Origin: Heliopora coerulea | Lineage: Eukaryota > Cnidaria > Anthozoa > Scleralcyonacea > Helioporidae | Reading direction: 5' to 3' | DNA length: 64,000 bases | NCBI GenBank assembly: GCA_030142905.1 | Contig: JASJOG010000052.1 | Coordinates: 887,001-951,000 of the forward strand | Part shown: positions 1 to 10,740 of the stretch, piece after piece | How the letters are laid out: each line of letters opens with the position of its first letter | How positions within the stretch are numbered: position 1 is the first letter of the stretch | Notes under the pieces: model-generated | Told to the model about the DNA's origin: nothing | The model's database searches: none | Seen by the model: the letters and a program-made list of their open reading frames with translations, nothing else | Program-made: the position numbers and the translations under genes

Positions 1-1070
1 AATGACCAGTGGGTTGATGGATGTATATGGCTTGCTTCCTGAATATCGTAGATCGTTATGAGTTTGCATTTAATGTCCTGAAGAACGAACAAAAACGTGG
101 TATTGAGAATCAATGAGAGAGCAGGTTCAGTAATGATCATTCCCAAGAAGACTAGGGGAGACTGTAGAGTGTTCTATATTCTGGGTAAATGGTCGTTTAT
201 ATTCTAGATGAATGTGATGAACATTTCTCTTCTTGCTGAAGAAAAGAATGAATTATAAAGCATTAAAATGTTCATCGAACGGGAGATTTGACTTCCAGTT
301 GCTTCAAACACATTAGGTCAAATAGTGTATCATTCGAAGTTTCAAAGACGTATATGACGTTCCGTAACGGTCAAAATTATGAAAGTAATAAAAATCTTAA
401 ACTTTCTTAATAAAATTATCATCAAAGTTAGTAGAAAATTGTAGAAACTTGCTCACGAAAAACGAAACGTTCAAAGTTATTATCAAGTCCTTAAGAAATT
501 AGTCCAATTTAGAAAATTTAATGTCAATGTTCCATGTTTGTATTCATGTGCTTGATTCCGTCTGAACATTGAAAAACTCGAAACTGAACTAATCCTTTAG
601 GATACATAATGATAAACGACTAAAGAATGACGAATCAACGTAAAATAAACCGAATAACGACGAGAAAAGTAGAAAACGCCAACAAATATAACGAACATCT
701 AATAATGATAGCCAGATGTTCACGAACGCACCGAACGGGAGAATTTTGACCGAACTTCACAAGGATGAATAGATACGCTCACAAATCATTTGAACGAAAG
801 CGAAAATCGCGTACATTCACCGGAAAATGCATAGTACCCATATTTAGCAGTGATATTAGCAGCGATACTAGATTAGTTTTTCTAGAAAAAAACTTCATCT
901 TGCAGGAATAATCGTTGATATAGTAAAAACAAAGTAAAGAGCTGTAATAAAAGAAAGTTATTTCATTACTTAAATGTCGATCAGCAAATTGTTCAGGAGA
1001 AAAACTGGCAACGGACTCAAAGGAACATGTGCACAACTATAGGGGGGTTCAGGAGTTTGGAGAGCTCGAC

Positions 1071-1250
1071 TCAGGCAGTTTTTAGGGGTGGTCGCATGTG
1101 TGTCGTGTTAGCGAAAGATTTTAGCCCTTGAAGGCCGTCTTTCATTAGGAGAATTTTTTCGCGCGAATCGATAAATCCATCATAAGTTCCAGCCGAAAGC
1201 TCATGAGACAAAAGAAATGGTCTCTTCCCACAAAGAAATTCATCTAGTGG
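1071..1250 (-). other. Short conserved minus-strand frame ending HMRPPLKTA
   Basis: About 59 codons read PLDEFLCGKRPFL, ELSAGTYDGFIDSR, KILLMKDGL, KSFANTTHMRPPLKTA then TGA. The frame is also open in units 2 (12427 to about 12600), 4 (39915-40093) and 5 (48194-48535, longest). No ATG at the left end is seen in units 1, 2 and 4. A TAAG precedes GCCGTTTTCC, which could be an acceptor. Family unknown. Confidence 0.25.
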
Positions 1251-1947
1251 AAAACGGCCTTATTTCGCAAACTTACGTAGATCTGCTGCACTCAAAATGA
1301 TCAAAATCGCACAGATGTTGCTATGATACTTCCCTCTGACTCCTGGCCCTGCCTATCGAAATTCTTCGTTGCGCACCTAAGGAATATTAATCCGTAAAAT
1401 CTAAAATAAAGAAAAACCCAAAGGGAATCTTGATTACACTCCTATTTTGTCATTTGCCCATGGTAGACAAAATCATTAAGTTGTAATGGCAGTGTTTATA
1501 TGGAAGCGACCCAGTTCACTTGTTAGGACTAATTCTAGTATGAGGGCTGGATTTCACGTCCCTTTTATGTGAGAATGCTCTTGTCATGCTCTTGCCCTAC
1601 CTGGAAGACTGGGTCTAGTGCAATTCCAGAAGCTTCTTATTACAATTTCTCTGCAGGTAACGACGTTCATCGCTTGAATTTGTTGAACAATGTGGTTGAA
1701 CAGAAACAACCAGTTGTTTTCCTAGTTTATGAACCATGTCAACAGTCTCGCGAAATTATTTCTTTTGCAATGTTACCTGTATCGGTGCCTCACATTACAA
1801 TGAGTATACTGTATTACGTTTCGAGAGAAAAGGTCAAGTTTATAACACATATCACCCATATTTACAAGTTGTGGACGAATATTTGAAATTTAGTTAAGAA
1901 CCAGAAGCCAGAGCCAGCCGACAATTGGAAAAAAATACAAGATAATA

Positions 1948-2155
1948 CATATTCCGAAGAGGAACATCTTGAAAAGCCAGAAGAATATGAGTCAAAATCC
2001 GGACGAAAGTTGAATCAGTAATATATCAGTTTACTTGAAAACCATGATCAGACCAATTGATTATTTTGAAATAAAACCGAAATATTGCTGATTCAACTTT
2101 CGTCTTGATTTTGACTCGTATTCTGAGTTTTCAAGATGTTCCTCTTCCGAATATG
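1948..2155. mobile_element. Foldback element Y, unit 1 copy
   Basis: The left arm begins CATATTCCGAAGAGGAACATC and the right arm ends in its inverse. The arms of about 90 bp are imperfectly complementary and separated by a short loop near 2050-2075. There is no coding capacity. Outer flanks read AGTTAAGAACC on the left and AGTTAACAAAC on the right, a possible imperfect target-site duplication; the whole insertion would then be about 1897-2187. Confidence 0.75.
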
Positions 2156-4180
2156 TTTCATCTTGCATTAGTTAACAAACGCTGACAGCCTTTGTTTTTG
2201 CGTCTGGACCCAAGTGAGCCTGAACTCCACGTTTTCCACTACTAGAAGGTGCCGTGATTACACGTGGTAATCAATTAGTCATGGAAATGGCAGGTAAAAA
2301 ATAAATTGAAAAAGAGTTGTATTGGCTCGTGACTAAGATTAGGGACTGTTTGTTATGCAGGAGACTGTCAGTATAAAATTCAGGTCGATCTGTTATAAAG
2401 AAAGAGTTTCTTATGGTGAAAACCTTCAGGGGGTTTCCCATTTTCCCTATTCAGTATATGCTGGATTCCTTTCAGGATTTTACAAAGTGCATGGCTTTGA
2501 ACGGTTTAATGTACATGGTTTGTGAGAATCACGAGCTGATTATTAATTAAACAGTAGAGAATTATGTTTCTGTTTCCTAAATTCCCTTTATTATCCTCAT
2601 CCTTAAAAGCGACTAAAGTTAATTACGATTTCTACTAGAAACAACGGAAGGGCTTGATACGGAGCCTTGCAATAAGCTACGGTCACGGTATTGAATTGTC
2701 TGACCGTAGACGTGGATAAATCCGTGTTTTTGAGGTGTCATGTTAGTTTAGGTTTACGTCTAATAGTGGTGTCGTGCATTTGTGTCCGACTCGAGAGTTG
2801 GAAATTGCGAGAAATACGCGAACTGCTTCGTACTTGTTTGTCGACAATCGAAGTTTGCCGGACATGTGCATGTTTGTTTAGTAAATAACGGATAGTTTAG
2901 CCCAGCAATGAGTAAATGTTTTTCAATTTCACTGATCTTTGTATGCATGGGTTGCTTTAAATAAAAAAGTCGCATGTCAAGTCATTGAAGCAAATTCCAA
3001 CTTTGCTGATCATTGCAATTCCAAATTTTCCAATCACAACTTATCACTAATCAATAATTAATTAAACCTCAAAGACAACGAACCACTGACGTGTCTTTTT
3101 TTAACACAACAAAATACATCTTTTATTTACAAACATCAGTTCGTCATAAGAAAAAAATTATCTTAAATTTTCATGATGACATACTGGGAAGGAGGGAGGT
3201 AATGTTTCCTTATGTTGGATAAAATAAACAACACATTGTCTGCCGAATAATTTATTAATTTTGCGATTCACACACTCTGGAACTTAAGGTACTGATACTT
3301 TTCTCTTAAGCTCGTCAAGGTGCAGGATCACCAACATGTAGGATCAGTGAGAAAGAGCAGGGTAGCCAATACAACTGCTCCAGGGAAAAAGCCATGCTGG
3401 GGGCTCAGAGAGTATACGTGGCTGTAGGTGTGCGACAGAAGAACGAGATTTCTCAAACTCATTAATTACTCATGAGTATATCATTCAATGAAATGCGCTG
3501 AACGGCACCACGTGAGAAAACTTCAAATAGTGTGGAAGTACTGGACAGAAGACTTGAACTGTTTTTTCCACTTCTTTCACTGGAAAAAATAGTTGAAATC
3601 TTGGGACATAAAATATAATTTCACACAATCGATTTATTCACCCATACACTCACCACTAATACACTATTCATTGTACCAATACACTAGCTTATTCTGAGAA
3701 GTCATTGAACGGCCTCCAATTCGGACTAGACCGGGTTTTCAAGTACTTGGAATTTGTTCCATTCCTCGCCTTTGCCTCGGGCTAGGATGAATTCGTGGTA
3801 CTTTAAAATGAAGTCTAGTCCTCATTGTCAGGCTTTCAATATCATGTAAATGGGGAAAAAACATGTAAGGATATGTAAGTCTTCGTTAGAACCTATTTTT
3901 ACTGTAAACTAGTCACCAGACATTGACTAGAGCAAAACTTACAAAATGCCAGTTTGGTATTGAATAGTTTAATGATATTTACAGTAGTTATTCTATGAGC
4001 CGATCGTGATCAAGGGCAAAGCTCGCAGCCCCAAGTTGACTATCGCTAAAGCGAATGGCCGAATTGTTTTAGTATAAACTTGTGATTTTATTAATTTTTA
4101 GTTCGAATATTACGCCAAACTTAGCATAGTTTTGCGATTATTATCTTTTCGAAAATATCGCCCTATAATAATTTCAGACG

Positions 4181-4370
4181 TCATTTCACGTACGAAAACG
4201 ATACTTCACATGTGAAAATATTTCAATTCCGTATGTGAAATCGATTTTGATATGTGAATGTTTCGTTTCGTATTTGAAATACATATGCGTACAGCAATAT
4301 TTCAGTTTTTAAATTTTGAACCAAGTCATTTCACATGTAAATCAGGTATTTCATATGTGAAAACTTTCCA
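4181..4370. repeat. Cluster of TTTCACATGTGAAA-like palindromes, unit 1
   Basis: Repeated palindromic words such as TTCACATGTGAAA and TTTCATATGTGAAA, spaced 20-40 bp apart, lie 220-410 bp past the receptor stop. They recur in every unit, and some positions have decayed (TTTGAAATAC). Confidence 0.8.
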
Positions 4371-4592
4371 ATTACATACCATATGGCACCATGAAGGGTG
4401 GCTCTCACTGTACTTCTAAGGAGAACGACTTAACTAGCTGATATGGTTATCCACTATAAATAAAGACACTTTATCCTATAGGTCCATTCGACTATGGCCA
4501 TGTCATTTTATATTTACTATCAGTGGATAGTCAATGGTAGGGTAGGTAACGAAGTTCACCGATTATTGATGATACGAAACGGGAAATCCATT

Positions 4593-5475
4593 CTAATTGC
4601 ATACGTTCACGTTGGTTGTAAACATCCTCCAAAATGCCTTCCGGTACGTCCCGACTCTCCATATATATATTACTGGGTTGATGATGAAGTTCAGTAATTC
4701 AAAAATAAACAAACACGAATAAAAGTATGATATAACCGGAGTTCTGATGACAGTTCCAATTTGAAACTCGGCACCTGTTCATTATTACATCCAATACTAG
4801 ACAAGGTCCACATGTGGCAAACATTATCATCGCCAATAATACAGAAAGTGAACAAGCCTTATTGTAAAGGCGCCTGGGCGCTTCCTGATTCTGTGATATA
4901 GCCGCTGACCTTTGTCTTTCGACCTGAAGTCTCCAGGCAATGTACATGTAAACTAACACGACGAGTAGGCAAATAAACAAGATGACAAGTACGTTGAAGA
5001 ATTGAAAAGACAAAGACGAGAAGTAGTAGTATTGAATGACAGAGAGTGAAAGTGCTGTTATCCAAATGCTTAATATAGCCAATAAAATTCTTTTAATGGT
5101 CAAGATGTTCTTCGATGCATAAGGCTTTGTTATGACAACAGCCCTTTCAATGGCCATGAGAAGTATTGCTGAGAAAGATGCACGCATTGCAGCATTACAT
5201 ACAACAATAAATACTTTGTAATGAAACAGGGCGATTACTGAACAAAACAGAGTTAAACCAAACATAGTGTCCGCCATTGCCCGGTTTACCACATGATAGG
5301 TGATCCGCTTACGCTTGACGAGGTCTCTATTTCTTGCAAGAACGACCAAGAAGGCGGCATTGAGGATGAATGAGACACAAGCCTGGCTGATGACCACTCT
5401 ACGGATGACTGTAAAATCTTTCTCATTGCGGACCAGTGTTAAATATGTCGCTTTAAAGGTAGGGTTTTTGCGCAT
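4593..5475 (-). pseudogene. Class A GPCR copy 1, frameshifted before TM7
   Basis: The ATG at 5475 is at the same place as in the intact copies. The protein is about 95% alike to copy 2 through TM6 (MAD of TM2, ER at the TM3 end, CGPC in TM6). A 2-bp deletion near 4750 (GATGACAGTT where copy 2 has GATGACACAGTT) shifts the frame, and translation stops at 4699 after 258 residues. The TM7 NPxxY and helix-8 coding sequence still exists downstream in another frame, ending at the ancestral TAG (4593-4595); the total span is exactly 2 bp shorter than copy 2. The N-terminal sequon present in other copies (N8) is K here. If translated it would lack TM7 and is unlikely to signal. Confidence 0.88.
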
Positions 5476-5518
5476 TTCTTTTCTATTTTAAACAAAGAAG
5501 AGAAATATCATTTAAAAG

Positions 5519-5600
5519 TTCGTTAACTCTCTCCTATCCAGAGGTCTCCGTTTGGTCAGTAAAATTGTCTGGCGTTATCCGAAAAAGAAACTAAGAGAAG
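5519..5600. repeat. Scrap of a dispersed TTAA-type repeat upstream of receptor
   Basis: GTTAACTCTCTCCTATCC and CAGTAAAATTGTCTGGCGTT resemble the better preserved element in the NUP188 intron at 62839-62944 (TTAACCCTTTAC, GAGTAAAATCTTCTGGCGTT). Equivalent copies lie 40-120 bp upstream of the ATG in all units (about 18022, 34530, 44395, 52287, 57046). It is too degraded to show termini. Confidence 0.45.
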
Positions 5601-6065
5601 ACCAATCTGGACAATAAGGAATTTGATCGTGATTAATAAAAACTTCACCCAGGGTTATCATGAATGTAGACTGATTTAAAAGTCCAACTAACATTTTTTC
5701 AACGAATAGATCGTATCGATAGTTCAGGTGCGAATCTTCAGGAGGGATGCAGGTAAGGCTTTCCACAAGATCTTCGGCAACTTTTTGGCAACTTTTCGTA
5801 TTACAAGCAATTTTTTTTGTTTTGGGCAACGTATTTCGTTCTGAGGAATTCCTATCTATTTTGAGAAATAGGAGGAACTTTGGCCTTTGAATACTTAAAT
5901 TGATCTTGATTCCTTATTTCACAGTGGTAGTTCTTAGACTATTTATTTCTTGTGCAAAAGGGAAGTTGGTCTTGCTCGGCTGATCAGCGGTTTTTTAAAG
6001 AAAATTCAAAATGACGGACGAATATTCGCGCTCGACTGAATGGATCAGTGAGTGAATCAAGCGAA

Positions 6066-6466
6066 GAAGGTCCATTGAACTCTAAAAAGACTGGAACGAT
6101 ACCTGGAAACTGTATTTTGAAGCCATCGTGGAGGCTGACATGTAGGTCAATTTTTGATGGTCATCCTAGTCCCTTACGCAATAAAACACGCAACCTATTG
6201 TGAAAAACATCACCGAAATCTCGGATTTTTGACAGTTTTCTTTTTTATCCATAGTAAGTAGAGGAAGATGTCGGTAGGACTGCATAATTGTCAGAATTAA
6301 CTGTCAATGAAAAGTAAAGGTTTAATACAACTTTTCCGCATGCGTGTTTTTGACCTACATGGCTGCCCCCATGTCGGCTTCATTCAGTCGTGAAGCCTGG
6401 TACTACGAGGTATCGTTCGAGTCTTTTTAGAGTTCACTGAGAAGGTCCTGCAGATCCTTTGAGGAT
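6066..6466. repeat. Imperfect inverted repeat flanking zinc-finger remnant, unit 1
   Basis: The left arm (about 6066-6146: GGTCCATTGAACTCTAAAAAG ... GACATGTAGGTCAA) is the inverse of the right arm (about 6345-6466: TTGACCTACATGGC ... GTCTTTTTAGAGTTCACTG). The loop is about 200 bp. The same structure is at about 18571-18965, 34958-35345 and 44940-45325. Confidence 0.65.
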
Positions 6467-6474
6467 AACAACAG

Positions 6475-7048
6475 AAGCAGGAGGAAGGCTGAGTACTCCA
6501 AAGAAAACGGCCATTTCAAGAAAACGTAAAGTGCAGACAAACCCACCTGAAAAGAAGCGAAATGTCCCGTGGCACAGCCGATCCAAATGTGAGTGCTTGG
6601 GATAGATTAAATCAGTTCAAAGGAAAGCATCTTACTGTAGTGTCGGGTAAACTCAGATGTGATGCTTGCAAGGAAACCTTGTGCAAAAAGAACGGCTCTG
6701 TTATTAAGCACATAACATCCCAGAAACATTAAATCAAAGGAAGTTATAGCGGAAAGCAAGAAAAAAGACCAGAGTATTGTTGACTTGGTGAAAAGTAACG
6801 ACAAACAAATGAATCCCAAAGGATCAGCACTACCCAAAGATATGAGACTGGATCGATACGAGCTTCTGGAGTCTTTACTGATTGCAGGAATACCCATATC
6901 GAAAGTCGACAATCAGAGAATATTTCTGGAAAAGTATGGCCACCATCTTAAATCCTCAAGTCATTTGACAGAACTCATCCCACTGATTCTGAAGAGAGAG
7001 AAGGATTGTGTTAAATCTGAAATTGGTACAAAGAAAAGTGGGATTTGA
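6475..7048 (+). pseudogene. CGGBP1-like / hAT-type zinc-finger protein remnant, unit 1
   Basis: Reading frames, joined only by frameshifts, give STPKKTAISRKRKVQ, then WDRLNQFKGKHLTV with C-x2-C and H-x5-H (LRCDACKETL ... IKHITSQKH). A conserved C-terminal part follows (6785-7048: RYELLESLLIAGIPISKVDN, FLEKYGHHLK). This is the layout of the BED-like zinc finger and helical tail of CGGBP1 and related hAT-derived DNA-binding proteins. The frame breaks just after the second zinc-binding His (CAT TAA), so it cannot make one protein. It was probably a transposase N terminus or domesticated gene before the array expanded. Confidence 0.6.
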
Positions 7049-8684
7049 GGACAAGTTTACTTGTTTCTATCAACTTTTATTGCAGTTAAATTGCATGAAA
7101 ATGGTTAGAGTTCTTCATGTGTACCCTTAACGCTGATAAATACATTTTTTTAGTTTTAATTGAGGGCAAAGTTATTTAGCAAGCTTGTTACAGCGCAAAA
7201 TTCAACGAAAATGCTTAGAAATCTTACTTTTCTTGTACAATTTGGATATTTTTCCTTCATACCAAAAAAAAAAAAGAGATCAACCTTCGTTGCAGGAAAA
7301 GCAACATTCTGGTTTTTTTGAGGAACTTTTGAGCAACATTTTGATAAATTACGGGCAAATTTCTCAGAAATCTTGGGCAATTTGTTACGGCGGTTTCTGG
7401 ATTTTTTTAAATTTTCTGAAAAGATTTTTATGAAAAATAATTTGCTCGAATCTCGTCGAAAACCAGTTTAGGTTCTTTACAACTGGTAATATACCAAGTT
7501 GTAAATACGTGCTTTTCAAAAGCCACATGTTTCAAACGAAACAACATTAAATAAACACAAGAAAAATGACAGACAACGAAGGAACTAGGAGAAACAAGTG
7601 AACACCTTGAGACATTAGGATCCATATTTTATGGTAGTTGTATGATATATGTATATTCCACTTTCCTGTCACTAGCATTTACTAAAGAGCTACTGAACAT
7701 TTCAATTGACCGTTGACTTATTTTTCTAAATGTCAAAGAAAATGAAACGCATTATAAAACCAATTAATAAGGAGCTGCAGGATAAAATAAAAAAATTGTC
7801 CAATATCGCTGGCACATCTTTCCAGGTTCTTGAAATTTTCAAGTATTCCTAACAATTTTTTGTTTCGCCAGTTCTCACAAGTCAACAATGATCATCACAT
7901 TACATCAATCCAACGTGAAATGGGTCGATATGTTTACGAGTAAAAAGATCCTGTTTATAAATTATCTGGACACTTCCTTGTAATGACAAAAAGAGTTTCA
8001 GGTCGAATTTCTAACTTTAACTGTTAATTGCCACCGTGTGGCTTGTTCGTATGACTCGTTATTCATTAAAAACTAATCTTCTCGTCAATTTTGTTTTGGA
8101 ATATGATTTTCCATGACCAGAAAACTGCCAGATTTGTCTAGCGTTAAAGCAATGAGTGGTAAATATTGTTAAAGCCTTTTTTACACACATTATGTGTCCA
8201 AAGTTCATTCCCAAGATGATTTTATTTGTCGTACCAGCGTGTCAGAAATAATGAGTTAGTCTTTTAATTGAACAAAAAGTTGGTAAATAGTTAGAGAGAA
8301 CACGTTTTATAATGGCTTGTCGTTGGAATAAGATGAAAATACTTGAACCGGCCTCAAAAATTTTTCTATGTTTATTTCTAAATTCTGTCTTTTTAAACTT
8401 TTATTAAGGCTTAACCTTCGATTTGTTGTTGAATTTGATTTAAGCTTAAAATGCAGATTGACTTACCAGTTAAGAAGATTCACGTTGGCTAGTTTAACGT
8501 CTTTTGTCAGACGCAGATCATACGACGTTACTGTTGATTCAATTCAGCTATATGGTGGGATGAACACAATTAACCTGTTTATATTTGAAGACCATCTGTG
8601 TGACATGGCTAAGTGACAAAATTAACCAACTGCAGCCATCTATCAATCAAATTTAGGCACGTTCTTTAGGTGCTTCATCAAAAG

Positions 8685-9149
8685 GAGTGGCAACCGGGGT
8701 GTATTCGGAGCACGTGCCCCCCAACCTTTTTGAAACGACCAAAAGTACCCTTTAAAAGTATGAAATGTGCCCTTTTTAAAGAAATGCCTTTTCATTACCA
8801 AGTGTAACGAATCAGTTTGTGTCGTCTTACTTGGGTTTATAGATTAAGACGTACATAGGAATATGAAAAACAATCCCACATTGGACAACATCACTTTTCC
8901 TCTGATGTCAGTCTAACCACGTCAGAGAATCCCGACGTATCATCACATACTAATCAAACCATAGAATCGGTAAAGCCAGCAACATTGGACAAAGATCTCG
9001 TTTGACTAAAATACGACCTCGATGAAAAGAACAGGTATGAGAGAAGTTATCTATTTTGAGGGTGCACTTTCCCTTGCACAAAATGCCTCCAAAATGTTTA
9101 ACCGCCCTCCCTCGCCCCCTGAAACTTAGATATGCTTCTTACGCCACTA
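8685..9149. mobile_element. Nonautonomous hAT-like element, unit 1
   Basis: The left edge GAGTGGCAACCGGGG and right edge CTTACGCCACT resemble hAT termini (CAGTGGCGTA and its inverse). Inner ends have the usual C-runs (GTGCCCCCCAACC, CCGCCCTCCCTCGCCCC). There is no transposase frame. A target-site duplication is not clear. Confidence 0.55.
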
Positions 9150-9480
9150 ACTGTATGGGAATAAGAAGGAATAGTAAAAGCGTTTTTTTGCAGACATACT
9201 ACAGTTGAACATTAAGCAGAATAGTATTTTGGCTTTTCTACTCACGGTTGCAGAATATTTGGAATATGGAGTTTAAACACGGTTTTTAACTATGATGATA
9301 CCATGGTGATTGGTAACATACAATAAAGTAAGAGAAAACGAAATAAACGCACTAAAAAAGGTATACACACTTACCAAGATTTAGGTACTGCTGGACCGTT
9401 TAATTCTTGAGAGAACTGTATGAAAGTTAAAGAGAGGTAAACTACTACGTAAAGAGTAAGCCTGAAGAATTAAGGAAAGG

Positions 9481-9600
9481 CACGATGTAGTTTGATCCTA
9501 TCACCCAGTCTCTGATTAGTTCTACCCAAATAGCGAGATCCACATTCGCATTTAAATTCGTAAACAAGACAACTCGATGAAGAAGCAGGCAGAGACTATT
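9481..9600 (-). pseudogene. Penelope GIY-YIG endonuclease scrap, unit 1
   Basis: The minus strand encodes VYEFKCECGSRYLGRTNQRL, the opening of the GIY-YIG nuclease of Penelope-like retroelements (VY for the first motif, YLG for the second, with the catalytic Arg region GRT). Only this start is kept. Confidence 0.65.
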
Positions 9601-10027
9601 TGTGAGTGGGTGGGACGAACTTAACCATCTGCTGCCATCTATCAATCAAATTTAGGGGTTTTTCTGTAGGGACGGTTTCGGACTAAGAATGAACGGTTAA
9701 AGCATTATTTTGAAGACACACTACGGTTGAACATTTGACAGAATTGTATTTTGGCTATTCTACTAGCGGCTGCAGAATATTTAGAACATGGAGTTGCAAT
9801 TAAGTTTTGTAGTGATAAAGTCCACTCACTGATCAGGAGTATTCCTAAGATGGCGAAATCTACATGAAGACACTCGATATCTGACATGAACATCGTTAAC
9901 ATTTTGGGGAGGACACGGCTAAAAGTTGGGCACAGGTACCGCTATCTTAGGGCACGGCACGGGTAGTTTTCACAGTGTAAACGGTACGGCTCATTGAAAT
10001 TAGGTATCCATGCCTGAAAATTTAGCA

Positions 10028-10062
10028 GTGCCGAACACTTCTGTATATGTAAGTGTCGGCAC
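10028..10062. repeat. Conserved hairpin, unit 1
   Basis: GTGCCGAACACTT and AAGTGTCGGCAC form a 12-bp stem with one bulged A around CTGTATATGT. It is flanked by direct repeats of CAGTGTAAACSGT (about 9979 and 10094). Confidence 0.75.
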
Positions 10063-10675
10063 GGTTGATTTAGCGTGCATTGCCCAAAATGTTACAGTGT
10101 AAACCGTTAACGTGGTTGAAGACACGAGTCGGAACAGAGGGAACATGGGGTCACGTTTCTCCCACCTTTTTTAAAAGCGTTGTTTGTTGTAGGAGGATAT
10201 GCCCTTCAAATTTAGAGAAGACATTGAGACTATAGATTTAGTGAGATACTGTGTTTGAAGGTGTCCTTTCCGTATGCAAAAGTACCTCGGGAACTTTGTG
10301 CCCGCACTAATTTGAATTTGCTTCAAACGCCTCTGCCATTGACCTTAGTGGCTTTATCGGACAAAAATTTTATAGTTTTTAGAACTGTTTTGACTTAAGA
10401 TCCATCTATATTTCTGCTTGAGCTTTACAAAACTAGTAGAACCTTCTTTGCAAGGTAAACAGGAAGATGCTGTAAAAACAGATTGCTGCGCTTGGAAGTG
10501 TTAAGGTTTTAAAAAACCCAAAGAGTAAGGGATAGCTGATATGCGTTAGTCGTAGGCTGGCAGCACGTCAGAGCTGTCACTTTTCAAGTAGAACATGTAC
10601 TTAGATGTACGCCACCTGGTGTGGTATCATTTATGTTTATTGTGACACTACGTGTTGTTGTCTCCTTTTAACACT

Positions 10676-10740
10676 TCGCTGACGGTAGTTCTACCATGAA
10701 CGAGTAAAATGGTCTTGTGGTAGACCGAACAAAATAATCC
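10676..10740. repeat. Second scrap of the same dispersed repeat in unit tail
   Basis: CTGACGGTAGTTCTACCATG and CGAGTAAAATGGTCTTGTGG belong to the same family as the scrap upstream of the receptor and the element at 62839. Matching copies are at about 23577, 28643 and 38095. It includes the short inverted repeat GGTAGTTCTACC. Confidence 0.4.

Noticed and set aside
779..1036. Minus-strand ORF of 85 codons repeated at 12124 and 47903
   Set aside because: Cysteine/serine-rich low-information frame, truncated differently in each copy, no domain and no support beyond unit duplication.
4494..4697. Plus-strand ORFs over the receptor C termini (also 16995, 33588, 43370, 51345)
   Set aside because: They are antisense to the receptor TM7/helix-8 coding sequence; conservation comes from the receptor.
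7156..7433. Overlapping ORFs on both strands near 7156-7433 and copies at 35857-36134 and 46092-46467
   Set aside because: They lie in A/T-run-rich sequence with degenerate GCAACTTTT repeats; frames on both strands and different lengths per unit indicate chance.
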